Part shown: piece by piece, positions 1 through 9,657 of the stretch
Layout: every line of letters begins with the position of its first letter
Numbering within the stretch: position 1 is the stretch's first letter
Source: Idiomarina sp. A28L
GTDB taxonomy: Bacteria > Pseudomonadota > Gammaproteobacteria > Enterobacterales > Alteromonadaceae
DNA length: 64,000 bases
Reading direction: 5' to 3'
Assembly: GCF_000218785.1 (NCBI RefSeq)
Contig: NZ_AFPO01000012.1
Span: 62,001 to 126,000, forward strand
Made by a program: the position numbers and the translations under genes
Notes under the pieces: generated by a model
Database searches by the model: none
What the model was told of the DNA's origin: nothing
The model's input: the letters and a program-made list of their open reading frames with translations, nothing else

Positions 1-398
1 TACCAGCTTAATGCAACCAAATTTGCCTGCACCTCAGATACTACATCGGGGTGTGGGTGACGCTCTATGAACGCTTGCATTTCCTCTACAAGTTCAATCG
101 CGCCGGCAAAATCGCCGTTTTCGGCCAATTCAAATGCTTTATAAGTACGCGCGCGCACAAAGGTAGATGGGTATCGATGGGCATCAACCGCGCTCAAAAT
201 ACTGACCAGCTCTGGCTGTGCTGATTCGGAATCATCTATACTTAAATAGCTATCAAGGCGAGCTTCAAGTTCCGGGTTTGCTATTGGAGTTAAATCTTGC
301 GCTGTAACTGCACATAGTAATCCGGGCAGCAACAGCATCATAAAGCCGATTTTAAGTGCGCAACGCTTAGCGAAGCCGTTTCCTTTTTTCATCTGCAT
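1..398 (-). CDS. TPR-type signalling protein, N-terminal part (cut by window edge)
   Basis: Reading leftward from an ATG at 398 (alternative ATG at 392), the frame stays open to the window edge, giving about 132 residues. It begins with a basic, then hydrophobic stretch ending in an Ala-x-Ala-like site (AVTAQ), a likely Sec signal peptide. The following region resembles the N-terminus of the TPR-GGDEF protein at 2093-4147: both have a P-x-LE-x-x-LDS-x-L segment, then PST-(F/Y)-VRA-x-x-Y-x-A-x-ELA and a G-(D/N)-(F/Y)-A-x-A helix pair. I infer a periplasmic TPR sensor region. Whether a GGDEF domain follows cannot be seen here. The mscS-like gene at 631 is divergent. Confidence 0.6.
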   Translation of the reverse strand, partial: MQMKKGNGFAKRCALKIGFMMLLLPGLLCAVTAQDLTPIANPELEARLDSYLSIDDSESAQPELVSILSAVDAHRYPSTFVRARTYKAFELAENGDFAGAIELVEEMQAFIERHPHPDVVSEVQANLVALSW

Positions 399-630
399 TC
401 AATTACCATATTGAAAATACAACGGCTGGATAAAATTCTATTATATTTAAAGCGCAAAGTTTACTATAAGTATGGTTTAACAAACTGATGATAAAATATC
501 CAGTAAAACCGCACGAATTTTTTACATTACATCCGTGCATCACGTTTATCCCGAGCAATTCAAATAGTGGCGTGATACCCAGAATTAGTTCATTATTAAC
601 TAGATTTTAAGCCAACGGAGATTCGGCAGA

Positions 631-1983
631 ATGGAGTTAATTCTCACAAAAGCCCAAACAATTTTTAGCCAGCAAACTATTTCTGAATGGGTAGTACTGC
701 TCCTTTCTATTTTAGCGGCTCTTATTTCACGCCGAATTCTACTGAAAAAATTAGGCGAACGTGGTAACCAAAGCAGCGGTTTACGGCTCTTTGCCATTCG
801 CTCTCTAGAGCGATTATTGTGGCCGGTGACCATGCTAATTGTGCTTTGGCTTGGGCAACTTATTGTAAACACCTACCAACTTGAAACCTTAATGCTCGAT
901 ATAGCATTGCCGCTAGTGCTTTCATTCGCCGCTGTACGCTTTAGTGTTTATTTTTTGCGCAAGAGTGTGAAAGGCGGCCCTTTCTTAAAAGCTTCTGAGA
1001 GCTTTATTTCCGCAACTATTTGGATAATTGTAGGCCTGCACTTAACTAACTTATTACCGCAAGCTATGGCCGCACTTGATTCAGTGGGCACTACCGTTGG
1101 TTCTTTCCGCCTTTCGCTTTTATCGGGTTTGAAGTTAACGGTTCTAATAATGCTAGCGCTTACTATAGCAGGCTGGCTTTCACATTTGGTTGAGGTGCGC
1201 CTCACCGAGAATAAAAGCATCAACGCCAGTGCTCGCGTAGGCTTAATTAAGTTTGTTAAGTTTGCCGCCATTACCATTGCGATATTAATCGTATTAAGTT
1301 CTGTTGGCGTTGATTTATCAACCTTCGCGGTATTTGGTGGTGCGTTAGGTGTTGGCTTGGGCTTTGGCTTGCAACGGATTGCAGCAAATTTTATTAGCGG
1401 TTTTATCGTAATCATGGACCGCTCAGTGAAGCCAGGCGATGTGGTAACCATTGGCACCGAATTTGGCTGGGTACAGGAGCTCAAATCGCGCTACATTGTG
1501 CTGCGTAACCGTTCAGGTGTTGATACGCTTATTCCAAACGAAAATTTAATCACCTCGAATGTAATCAATTGGAGCTATGCCGATCGTAATGTGCGTATGG
1601 CCGTGCAGGTAGATATTGAGTACAGCTGCGACCCTGAAAAAGCGATCGAAGTAATGTTGCCTTGTGCTTTTGCTTCTGATCGTGTTCTCAAAGATCCTGC
1701 CCCCAATGTATTCTTAAAAGAATTTGGCGAGAGCGGCATTACCATGGAATTGCGCTTCTGGATAGGCGACCCTGAAAGCGGCGTTGAGCGAGTAAAATCT
1801 CCTATTCGCGTGGCCATTTGGAAAGCGTTCCAAGAGCATGGAATTACCATTCCATTCCCACAGCGCGATTTGCATTTGAAGAGTATTGATCTAGATGCTT
1901 TACAGCAGTTGCAAGCAAAGTTAGCCATTGAGAATGAAGAAATAGAAAAAGCCGGGCCGAGCGCAAAGCCAAAAGAAGAATAG
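631..1983 (+). CDS. MscS-family small-conductance mechanosensitive channel
   Basis: A 450-residue inner-membrane protein. Several hydrophobic segments in the first 230 residues are followed by the MscS pore helix signature at about residues 237-250, GGALGVGLGFGLQ, then N-x-x-SG-x-x-I and KPGD, which begin the cytoplasmic beta domain. The family opens under membrane tension to release solutes in hypo-osmotic shock. It has more N-terminal membrane segments than the three of E. coli MscS, so it is a larger YbdG/MscM-like relative rather than MscS itself. GGAG at 617-620 precedes the ATG by 10 bases. A bidirectional terminator follows. The acidic, Lys-rich tail after residue 425 is probably disordered. 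Confidence 0.85.
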   Translation: MELILTKAQTIFSQQTISEWVVLLLSILAALISRRILLKKLGERGNQSSGLRLFAIRSLERLLWPVTMLIVLWLGQLIVNTYQLETLMLDIALPLVLSFAAVRFSVYFLRKSVKGGPFLKASESFISATIWIIVGLHLTNLLPQAMAALDSVGTTVGSFRLSLLSGLKLTVLIMLALTIAGWLSHLVEVRLTENKSINASARVGLIKFVKFAAITIAILIVLSSVGVDLSTFAVFGGALGVGLGFGLQRIAANFISGFIVIMDRSVKPGDVVTIGTEFGWVQELKSRYIVLRNRSGVDTLIPNENLITSNVINWSYADRNVRMAVQVDIEYSCDPEKAIEVMLPCAFASDRVLKDPAPNVFLKEFGESGITMELRFWIGDPESGVERVKSPIRVAIWKAFQEHGITIPFPQRDLHLKSIDLDALQQLQAKLAIENEEIEKAGPSAKPKEE

Positions 1984-1997
1984 GCTCGGTTAAAACA

Positions 1998-2036
1998 AAA
2001 AGGTGCGTTTAACTTCTCAGTTAACGCACCTTTTTT
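1998..2036. terminator. Rho-independent terminator, probably bidirectional
   Basis: The arms AAGGTGCGTT and AACGCACCTT flank a short loop. A run of six T follows on the plus strand and A-rich sequence on the other side. It closes the mscS-like gene and may also serve the convergent TPR-GGDEF gene. Confidence 0.85.
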
Positions 2037-2092
2037 GTGGCTGAAGCCCCTATACCTGAATAGTTATATCTAACTATTTATATTCACATTCA

Positions 2093-4147
2093 CTATTTCG
2101 GGCCATTAAAAATAGTAAGTGGTGCCCAGCCTTTATCAATTGCCTGATTCAAATCGCGGTGTAGTACTTCATGAATTTCCGCATATGGTTTAGTGAGTTC
2201 GCTAATATGCGAAATTTGGTTTCGCCCACGAAGTTTACCCATATACAACAGCATATCTGCAACTTGCAATGATTTTTCCCAATCACACTCACTTTCCGGA
2301 ACACCAGAAAACGGCAGTGTAATCATACCGCCCGTAACAGAAATTGGAATGCGATTTTGTTGATAATAAACCGGCGTATCACCAATAACATGAAGTAATT
2401 TATCGGCAAGCTGAGCAAGCTCAGCGGCGCTACGATGACGAACATACAATAAGAATTCTTCACCGCCCCAACGAATAACCATATCTTCATCGGCTACAGC
2501 ATGGGTTAAGCGAGTTGCAACTTGCTGCAATACTTCATCGCCAGCGGCATGGCCAATACGATCGTTAATTTCTTTGAACAAATCGAGATCAAGCAAAATT
2601 AGCGCATCAATTTTGCCTAGTTCAGGCATTGGATAATTGCTCTCAGCCCGAAGCTCCATCTCTTTTTGCATAGCGCGGCGGTTATGCAACTTGGTGAGTG
2701 GATCTCGGAGCGTTTGTTCCTGAAGCTGCTGGTTTGCAGTATTCAACCGAACATTTGCTTTTCTTGCAGTGCGATAGGCATAGTATGAAAGCGCGGCCGC
2801 AAGCACTACAACAATGGCAAACAGCCACACTATACGGCGCTGTAGCGCCGCGTTTTCAATCATTTGTGCTTGTAAGTTATTCCGCTCTTCTAACAGCTCT
2901 ATTTGCTGCTCTTGCTCCCGGGCTTCATATTGCGCGGCCAATTCCGAAAGCATTTGTTCACGCTCGTTGGTTAACAAATCGAATCGCAAGCTCATCACTT
3001 CACGAAGCGTATCTGCTTCTTCTATATGCATGCCTGCTTCACGATAGGCGCCAGCCAAGAACGTGAGTACCTCAGCATGGTCATTACGGCGAGCAAACTC
3101 TTTCATGTACGCCACAATGGAGAGCATTTCTTCGATGCCTTCAGAATACATACCGCGTTTTACTTTGATATCGGCTAAGTTGAATTTAAGATAATTCATT
3201 TCACGCATCATATTCGCATTTTCGGCGGCGCGAATGCCTGCGTGCAAGTATTCTTCAGCTTCACTATAACGCGCTTGCTGAATTAAAAGTGAGCCAATAT
3301 TGTTGCGCGAGATAACTTGCACACGCGCATTATCGGTGCGCTCTGCCCACTCCGCTGAAATACGGAAGGATTCCAATGCGTTTTCTGGCTCATTGATTTC
3401 TGGGCGCGATTGCAAAAAACCTTTGAGCAGATACAAATCGGCTAACCGATGATCAACATCATAACGCTCACCCTCTGCAATCGTTGATTTTGTGAGATCT
3501 AGTGCCGCTCGATAGTTTTCCAAATCGGTTTGCAAATGGCCAATGTGGTAATTCAAAAATTGGCGGCGACGCAGTGTTTGTAGGCCGCTAGTGCGGCTTA
3601 GTGCCGCTTGCGCTTGCAGGAAAAAGCCCAACGCTTCTTCATAACGTTCTACTTCTTGTAGTACTCGGCCCGCCACGTTATTAACAAAAAACTGAACACG
3701 AGGGTTCAGAATATTATCGGCAAGCGGCGTTAACTTCACAACGTATCGCGCTGCGTTTTCATGGTCACCCTTGGCGCTCAATATTTCAATGTAAACAGCC
3801 CAAGCTTCTGCCTGCGCCTCAGAGCTATCGGCCGATTGCGCAAAGCGAATCAACTCTTTTGCCAATATTTCTGCATCAGCATAATTGCCTTCAGCATGCG
3901 CAAGCTCTAACGCGCGATAACCCCACGCTCTCACATAGGTAGAAGCAGGAACATTAACTTTTATCCGTTCCAATAACTCTGCCAATTTTTCTCGATCTTC
4001 AGGATATAAACCCACGCCTAAAATGCTATCTAACTCTTGTTCAAGAGCCGGATCGATTGAATCTACTGCATTTGCGGTATTCATCGTAATAAAAAAGCTA
4101 AAAAAGGCGATTAGAGCGATGCACCCTAATTCGGTATGTAATTTCAT
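2093..4147 (-). CDS. Periplasmic TPR sensor diguanylate cyclase (GGDEF)
   Basis: A 684-residue protein with a signal peptide (residues 1-27, ending ANA), about 380 residues of helical TPR-like repeats, a coiled-coil stretch (near 390-430), one membrane helix (about 439-460, IVWLFAIVVVLAAALSYYAY) and a C-terminal GGDEF domain starting at DPLTKLHNRR. The catalytic loop is GGEEF at about 559, which is compatible with activity, so it should make cyclic di-GMP in the cytosol in response to a periplasmic signal. The inhibitory I-site is absent: the RxxD position reads A-D-E-D. GAGGA lies 12 bases before the ATG. It is paralogous to the partial gene at 1-398, with the mscS-like gene between them. 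The input signal is unknown. Confidence 0.85.
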   Translation of the reverse strand: MKLHTELGCIALIAFFSFFITMNTANAVDSIDPALEQELDSILGVGLYPEDREKLAELLERIKVNVPASTYVRAWGYRALELAHAEGNYADAEILAKELIRFAQSADSSEAQAEAWAVYIEILSAKGDHENAARYVVKLTPLADNILNPRVQFFVNNVAGRVLQEVERYEEALGFFLQAQAALSRTSGLQTLRRRQFLNYHIGHLQTDLENYRAALDLTKSTIAEGERYDVDHRLADLYLLKGFLQSRPEINEPENALESFRISAEWAERTDNARVQVISRNNIGSLLIQQARYSEAEEYLHAGIRAAENANMMREMNYLKFNLADIKVKRGMYSEGIEEMLSIVAYMKEFARRNDHAEVLTFLAGAYREAGMHIEEADTLREVMSLRFDLLTNEREQMLSELAAQYEAREQEQQIELLEERNNLQAQMIENAALQRRIVWLFAIVVVLAAALSYYAYRTARKANVRLNTANQQLQEQTLRDPLTKLHNRRAMQKEMELRAESNYPMPELGKIDALILLDLDLFKEINDRIGHAAGDEVLQQVATRLTHAVADEDMVIRWGGEEFLLYVRHRSAAELAQLADKLLHVIGDTPVYYQQNRIPISVTGGMITLPFSGVPESECDWEKSLQVADMLLYMGKLRGRNQISHISELTKPYAEIHEVLHRDLNQAIDKGWAPLTIFNGPK

Positions 4148-4421
4148 AGGTATTCGGAATCCTCAACTAAGTGCTGTTAAAATAACCGCCAACACATTAG
4201 ACCACAAGCAATATTTGCTAAGATCACAGCAAAATGGGATGAAACTCGTAGTGAGTTAAAATCACTTTGATTTCTCTTTTTAATCAAACGCCAACGCGCA
4301 TTTTTCCGATAACGCAAGTAGTTAATGTAGGAAAATAAACAAAGCATTAGGATTCACGTAGCGCAAACGGTAGAATTCATACAAATCTATTTATATCGAA
4401 CAAATTAACGGAAGTGATTTT

Positions 4422-5138
4422 ATGGGCCGCGCTTATCAAAACAGAAAAGAATCAATTGCGAAAACAGCTACCGCAAAAAGCCGTGTTTATAGTAAATACG
4501 GCCGCGAAATTTATGTAGTAGCAAAATCGGGTGGAGCTGACCCAGATACCAATATATCCCTGCGTGGCCTTATCGATCGCGCGCGCAAAGATCAAGTGCC
4601 TGCGCACGTAATTGCTAACGCATTAGATAAAGCTTCCGGTGTGGGTGGCGAAGATTATTCACCGGCGCGATATGAGGGCTTTGGCCCCGGTAATTGTATG
4701 GTGATTGTGGAATGCTTAACTGATAACCCAAATCGAACCTTTGGTGATGTGCGCAATTGCTTCACTAAGTGCAAAGTAAAAATTGGTGCACCTGGTACTA
4801 CTGCCCACATGTTCGATCACTGCGCCATATTTAACTTTGCGGGCGATGATGAAGATGTGGTTCTAGAGGCATTAATGGAAGCCGATGTAGATGTAACCGA
4901 TGTGGAAGTAGAAAACGGCATGGTTACTGTGTTTGCTCCGCACACTGAATATGCCAACACCAAGCAAGCACTAGTGGCTGCGTTTCCTGAGGTTGAATTT
5001 GAAACCGATGAAATTCAGTTCGTAGCCCAAAACAGCATGGATATGCCGGAAGACGATATCCCGATGATGGAGAAGTTTTTGGATATGCTGGAAGATTGCG
5101 ATGACGTGCAACGGGTTTATCACAACGCTAACTTCTAA
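4422..5138 (+). CDS. YebC/PmpR family protein (YeeN-like)
   Basis: A 238-residue protein with the normal length and order of the YebC (DUF28) family. It starts [19 protein letters not shown], closer to E. coli YeeN than to YebC, which begins MAGHSKW. The conserved core includes [33 protein letters not shown] and DNPNRT. Family members are cytosolic; they were first described as transcription regulators (PmpR) and more recently linked to relief of ribosome stalling at proline-rich stretches. The YeeN branch is less studied. The ATG follows a GGAAG motif. The gene is monocistronic, with its own terminator. Confidence 0.88.
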   Translation: MGRAYQNRKESIAKTATAKSRVYSKYGREIYVVAKSGGADPDTNISLRGLIDRARKDQVPAHVIANALDKASGVGGEDYSPARYEGFGPGNCMVIVECLTDNPNRTFGDVRNCFTKCKVKIGAPGTTAHMFDHCAIFNFAGDDEDVVLEALMEADVDVTDVEVENGMVTVFAPHTEYANTKQALVAAFPEVEFETDEIQFVAQNSMDMPEDDIPMMEKFLDMLEDCDDVQRVYHNANF

Positions 5139-5152
5139 TGGTAGTTTTAGAG

Positions 5153-5181
5153 TGAAAAAAGGGGCTCATGGCCCCTTTTCC
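5153..5181. terminator. Rho-independent terminator between convergent genes
   Basis: The arms AAAGGGGC and GCCCCTTT enclose a four-base loop. T-runs occur in both directions, so it can end both the YeeN-like gene and dsbG. Confidence 0.85.
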
Positions 5182-5200
5182 TATTTTAGCGGCGCCAACT

Positions 5201-5968
5201 TTACGGCCGCGGGCCAAAAATCGCTTCAAATTGCTGCGGTTGTGGCATGCCTCGAATCACTTGCACATGATTATTTTCATCGCGGTAGTACACAATAGGT
5301 GTAGAACTTAAGTTCAATTCGCGCATGATGCGGTGGTTCGCTCGAATTACTGGCTCGCCAATCCGTACAAAGCGCGGAATAGCCTCGATACCACCACGCT
5401 CACGGCGATTAATATGGTTAACTAGGGCTTCGGCTGGATCTGGCGAACCCATAATGGCAGCCGCTTGTGCTGGGCTTTCTTCACGAATAATGCCCACCAT
5501 TAAGTGCCGCAACTGCACTTTTCCGGCAGCTATCCAAGGCTCTGCGGCCTCACGAAAACGATGGCAGTATGGGCAATTAGGGTCTGTCATCGTATAAATA
5601 ATTCGTGGCGCATCGGCATCACCATCTTGCAGCAGCGTTGCTCTTTCCATTTGTTGCCAAGCATGTTCTTGTGCCGGGCCAGTTACCAGTTGATAAAGGG
5701 GATCTGCAGCAATATCTCTGCCCTCAAGATTCAGCAAGTTACCTACGATTACATGCTCGCCATCGGCAGTTAAATAAAGCGCAATGGCTTGGCCTTGAAA
5801 TTCAGCAGCATAGCCTTTAAGCCCGCCCGGTGCTGGAAAGGTATCAACAATAGTAAGCCCTTGGTTGGCAAGCATTTGAATAGGCGCGGGTAACTCTTCA
5901 GCCTTCGCTATCGAAACCAACATACAACTACCCGCAATAGCGGCTACTAGAAACTTCAGATACGGCAT
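5201..5968 (-). CDS. dsbG: Thiol:disulfide interchange protein DsbG
   Basis: A 255-residue periplasmic thioredoxin-fold isomerase/reductase. A signal peptide (MPYLKFLVAAIAGS...AKA) is followed by ELPAPI, the DsbC/G dimerisation domain (to about residue 100), and a thioredoxin domain with the active site CPYC at 132-135 and a cis-Pro loop STPIVYY. The CPYC dipeptide and the DAPGG-like PAPGGLKGY segment match E. coli DsbG better than DsbC (CGYC). DsbG is known to reduce sulfenylated single cysteines on periplasmic proteins and relies on DsbD for electrons; DsbD is not in this window. Confidence 0.9.
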   Translation of the reverse strand: MPYLKFLVAAIAGSCMLVSIAKAEELPAPIQMLANQGLTIVDTFPAPGGLKGYAAEFQGQAIALYLTADGEHVIVGNLLNLEGRDIAADPLYQLVTGPAQEHAWQQMERATLLQDGDADAPRIIYTMTDPNCPYCHRFREAAEPWIAAGKVQLRHLMVGIIREESPAQAAAIMGSPDPAEALVNHINRRERGGIEAIPRFVRIGEPVIRANHRIMRELNLSSTPIVYYRDENNHVQVIRGMPQPQQFEAIFGPRP

Positions 5969-6209
5969 TCATTACTCCAATTGTGCAGCCCACATGTGAA
6001 CAGCTTATTTCTTTTCCATGTATGCGTGCTATAAGATTCTATAAGGATACGATTCTACCGGTAAATATAGCGCTGAGCAAAACAGCTACTAATGGTTTAC
6101 ACAAGCGCTACTTCTAACTACATTACATGTACCTACAAAGTGTTAGTTACAACGGGGCAAACTTCAGGCTAACACTAACGTTTTTTGATGCGCAGCACGC
6201 TGGAACTCT

Positions 6210-8495
6210 ATGAACACACCTAATTTTAACCGGTTATTTGAACGCAGCAACACCAACACTCTGGTGCTTATTCCCGATAACTTCACTATTGTTGCCTGTA
6301 CCGATGACTATTTAAAAGTTACCCAGCGCTCGCGTGAGCAACTGATTGGTAAACCTATTTTTGAAGCCTTCCCCGATTTCGATAATCAATCAACTGTGAA
6401 AGATAAGCGCACTGCATTGGAATCGTTCCGTTATGTTGTTGAGCACAAGCAAACCGATGAGATGGCGATTCAGCGTTACTCAATTAGCAAATCGGGCGAG
6501 CAAGGCGGTGAATTAGAAATACGTTATTGGCGCACCGTTAATCACCCACTGTTAGATAGTGAAGGCAACCTAGAATACATATTACACACGGTTGAAGATG
6601 TAACAGCAGCAGTTAGTGCCGAGGCCGCCCTGAGTGAATCTGAATTTTTACAGCGTTTAGCTGGCGAAGTAGCAAAATTAGGTTCATGGCGAATTGATCT
6701 CAAAACGCATTCGGTATTTTGGAGTGCTGAAATCTACAATATTGTTGGCCAACCGCTTGATATAGAATTGAACCTTGAAATTGCCATGGATTGTTATCAC
6801 CCAGATGTACGCGAAGAAGTAGCGGCTATCGTTGAACGCGCAATAGAAAACCGCAAGGCATTTAATATACTAACAAGAATACTACGGCCTGATGGTGAGG
6901 AACGCTGGGTTCGCGTTATTGGCGAAGCTGAACTTGATGATGCCGGTGAACCGAGAGCTTTACGCGGCGCCTTTCAAGATGTTTCCGAATTTATTCATGC
7001 TCGAGATCGCGCCGATGATGTAGCAAGGCAGCTGCATAATGCGTTAGAAAATATGAGTGATGGTTTTTACCTGCTCAACGCTGATTGGCTGGTTGTTTTT
7101 ATGAACCCGCAAGCGGAAAAGTTACTTACCCGCAGTTCCGAAGAATTAGTTGGCAAGAATGTTTGGGAGCAATTTCCTGAAGCGGTAGATTCAAGTTTCT
7201 ATCGCAATTACACGCGAGCAGTAAACGAGCAAGTAACGGTTACTTTTACTGAGTATTTTTCGCCATTACAAGCTTGGTTTCAAGTAAGCGCCTACCCTGG
7301 CAAAGATGGCTTAGCAGTGTATTTTCGCGATATTACCGAGCAGCGCGATTTAGACGACCGTTTGCGGCAATCACAAAAGCTTGAGGCGGTTGGCCACTTA
7401 ACCGGTGGCGTTTCCCATGATTTTAATAATTTGCTTACCGTGATCATGGGAAATGCGGAACTGGTTAGCGAGCAGCTAGATGAGCAAAGCAGATTAAAGC
7501 CTTTAGTAGATTTAATTGTAAAAGCGGCCGGCCGCGGGGCTGAACTCACGCAACGGCTATTGGCATTTGCTCGCCGGCAACCGTTAGAACCGCAAGTAAT
7601 TAACGTGGCTGAATTAATTCAGAGCATGCATGAGTTGCTCGAGCGTACATTAACCGAGAATATGGATATTAAAGTTTTGTGTAAGCCAGATTTATGGCTT
7701 ACCGAAGCAGACCCAAGCCAGTTAGAGGCCGCTCTACTTAATCTAGTGATTAATGCGCGAGATGCCATGCCAGAGGGCGGCAATTTATTGATAGAAGCTG
7801 AAAATACCCACTTAGATAGCGATGTCATCCCGAACGAAGATGTAATACCAGGCGATTATATTCTTATATCGGTTTCGGATACAGGCACCGGTATGGCGCG
7901 GGATATTCTTGAAAAAGCCGTTGAGCCTTTTTATACCACAAAAGCTAAAGGTAAGGGCTCAGGGTTGGGCTTAAGTATGGTTCATGGCTTTATTAAGCAA
8001 TCGGGTGGGCATATTAATATCTACTCCGAGCTAAATCTCGGCACGCTTGTGAAGCTGTATTTACCGAGAACTAATAATCATGAAGAATTAGAAAAAAAAG
8101 AACTTACCGATATTAGCCGTTCTCGTGGGCAAGAACATATTCTAGTAGTTGAAGATGATGAGCTGGTACTGCAAAGCGTATTAAGCCAACTTGAGCGCTT
8201 AGGGTATCGCGTTAGTTCAGCTACTTCTGGTGAAAGCGCCTACAAATGGCTGCAAGCAAATGGCCCCGTTGATTTACTTTTCACCGATGTAGTAATGCCC
8301 GGCGAACTTAACGGCCCAGAGTTAGCTAAAAAAGCAAAAACGCTGCAACCGAATTTAAAAGTTCTTTTTACTTCCGGTTACTCTGAAAATGCAATTACTC
8401 ATGCTGGGCGTTTAGATAAAGGAGTACAACTTCTTAGTAAGCCTTATCACCGGCAGGCGTTAGCAGAAAAAATTCGTTTCGCACTGGATAAGTAA
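6210..8495 (+). CDS. Three-PAS hybrid sensor histidine kinase with receiver domain
   Basis: A 761-residue cytosolic protein with no membrane segment. Three PAS-like domains (about 1-130, 140-265 and 275-385) precede a HisKA region with the phospho-acceptor His near 402 in GGVSHDFNNLL. The HATPase domain has N-box NLVINARDAM, G1 DTGTGM, F-box EPFYTTK and G2 GSGLGLSM. A C-terminal receiver (about 640-758) has the acidic pair in VVEDDE, an acceptor Asp near 693 in LLFTDVVMP, and the conserved Lys in LLSKPY. It should autophosphorylate and pass phosphate to its own receiver. No response regulator or output gene is adjacent, so the pathway is unknown. A PAS domain could hold haem, flavin or a small ligand; no diagnostic residue decides which. 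Confidence 0.88.
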   Translation: MNTPNFNRLFERSNTNTLVLIPDNFTIVACTDDYLKVTQRSREQLIGKPIFEAFPDFDNQSTVKDKRTALESFRYVVEHKQTDEMAIQRYSISKSGEQGGELEIRYWRTVNHPLLDSEGNLEYILHTVEDVTAAVSAEAALSESEFLQRLAGEVAKLGSWRIDLKTHSVFWSAEIYNIVGQPLDIELNLEIAMDCYHPDVREEVAAIVERAIENRKAFNILTRILRPDGEERWVRVIGEAELDDAGEPRALRGAFQDVSEFIHARDRADDVARQLHNALENMSDGFYLLNADWLVVFMNPQAEKLLTRSSEELVGKNVWEQFPEAVDSSFYRNYTRAVNEQVTVTFTEYFSPLQAWFQVSAYPGKDGLAVYFRDITEQRDLDDRLRQSQKLEAVGHLTGGVSHDFNNLLTVIMGNAELVSEQLDEQSRLKPLVDLIVKAAGRGAELTQRLLAFARRQPLEPQVINVAELIQSMHELLERTLTENMDIKVLCKPDLWLTEADPSQLEAALLNLVINARDAMPEGGNLLIEAENTHLDSDVIPNEDVIPGDYILISVSDTGTGMARDILEKAVEPFYTTKAKGKGSGLGLSMVHGFIKQSGGHINIYSELNLGTLVKLYLPRTNNHEELEKKELTDISRSRGQEHILVVEDDELVLQSVLSQLERLGYRVSSATSGESAYKWLQANGPVDLLFTDVVMPGELNGPELAKKAKTLQPNLKVLFTSGYSENAITHAGRLDKGVQLLSKPYHRQALAEKIRFALDK

Positions 8496-8500
8496 ACACG

Positions 8501-8530
8501 AAAAGAGCGCTAAATTAAGCGCTCTTTTTG
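8501..8530. terminator. Rho-independent terminator between convergent genes
   Basis: The arms AAAGAGCGCT and AGCGCTCTTT with a short AT-rich loop are followed by T5 on the plus strand and T4 on the minus strand. It separates the hybrid kinase gene from the gene at 8584. Confidence 0.85.
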
Positions 8531-8583
8531 CATGCCCACATGTTATGCCTAAATGCGGCTGTCAGTTAGAGCTATAAATGCGG

Positions 8584-9657
8584 CTAAATATTCTTGAGCA
8601 GATCTTCTGCAATGCTACTGCCAGATTCAGCTGCACGTTCCATTAGCTCACGGCCGCGTTGCTTTTGCTCAGCAGCTTCAGATTGTGTAAATAAGCGCAT
8701 ACCGTGCCATGCCATTACATCTGCATCACCTCGTGCAATTAGGTGTTCAGCCCACTCTGGGTGCACATGGCGTAATGCCAAAAAGCGCTGGGCTTGTAAA
8801 TTTCCGTTGCGAGCTGCGCGCTCATACCAATACAACGCTTCTGGCAACTCGCGAACCTGCTCACTTTCATAACGAACAAGGGCCTGCGTAAGGCCTCCCA
8901 AGTATACTTGCTGTTCGGTAACGCCAGCCTTAGCTTGAGGAAGTGCCTCATTATAGGCATTTAATACATCAACGCTTACTTCGGCGTTACCTATAGAGTA
9001 ATCAAGCAAAACTGAGGTTACGGAAACGCTATCACCTTCGGCATAGCGCCAGCTTCGAAATGCTCGAGTTACAGCCCGCAAAAAATCACGGTTGGCTAGA
9101 TTCAGTGGCTGCATTGCTATCACACGGCCTTCTGTATTTATCGCAATAATCACTTCAATCCATCCGTGATTGTTTGCACGGGCTATATCGGCGGTAAGTA
9201 CTGGTTGAACCCGATCTAACGCTTCTGGTGGCTCTGCATCAAGCTGCAAATCACGCGTTTGAAAAGCTACTTGTACAGAACGGCTGAGTTCTAGCAAAAC
9301 TTGGTTCGCCTCGGCTAGTTCCGCAGCTGATAGATGCGGTTCAATTTGTACTATAATATCTTCCGCTTCTTCGTTGCCCCACGCTCGGGCGGCCAGCAAA
9401 TAGCCTAACGATTTAACCGGGTTGTATTCAGTGCCACGCTCTTCAATTAACATCAGCCCGATCATATAAGCTGAATCTGAACTACCCAGAGGCATGAGTT
9501 GTTGAAAAATCTCATAAGCATCTTCGAAACGCTCAACCGCAATTAAATCTAAACCCACGGTAAAATCGTCGGTTTGCTGGGCTGATACAGTAGGTGCCGA
9601 TAAACTCAACATTAAACTTAAAGCAGATAACATTAGAAGCCGAGATAGCCGAATCAT
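8584..9657 (-). CDS. Periplasmic TonB-C-like / Sel1-like repeat protein
   Basis: A 357-residue secreted protein with a signal peptide ending VSAQQ. Residues about 30-120 and 250-350 have the alternating small/aromatic helix pattern of Sel1/TPR repeats (for example ALYWYERAARNGNLQAQRFLALRHV). Between them, about residues 150-220, lies a domain resembling the TonB C-terminal fold: GWIEVIIAINTEGRVI, then FLRAVTRAFRSWRYAEG, the usual AL-x-x-A-x-x-WR-(F/Y) pattern. It lacks the N-terminal membrane anchor and Pro-rich spacer of a true TonB, so I infer a periplasmic scaffold or partner-binding protein, not an energy transducer. The specific role is not recognised. The 3' end faces the hybrid kinase terminator. 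Confidence 0.6.
   Translation of the reverse strand: MIRLSRLLMLSALSLMLSLSAPTVSAQQTDDFTVGLDLIAVERFEDAYEIFQQLMPLGSSDSAYMIGLMLIEERGTEYNPVKSLGYLLAARAWGNEEAEDIIVQIEPHLSAAELAEANQVLLELSRSVQVAFQTRDLQLDAEPPEALDRVQPVLTADIARANNHGWIEVIIAINTEGRVIAMQPLNLANRDFLRAVTRAFRSWRYAEGDSVSVTSVLLDYSIGNAEVSVDVLNAYNEALPQAKAGVTEQQVYLGGLTQALVRYESEQVRELPEALYWYERAARNGNLQAQRFLALRHVHPEWAEHLIARGDADVMAWHGMRLFTQSEAAEQKQRGRELMERAAESGSSIAEDLLKNI

Noticed and set aside
948-1484. A 178-codon minus-strand frame inside the mscS-like gene
   Set aside because: Antisense shadow of a strongly conserved coding region; low-complexity Thr/Lys/Pro-rich product with no family pattern.
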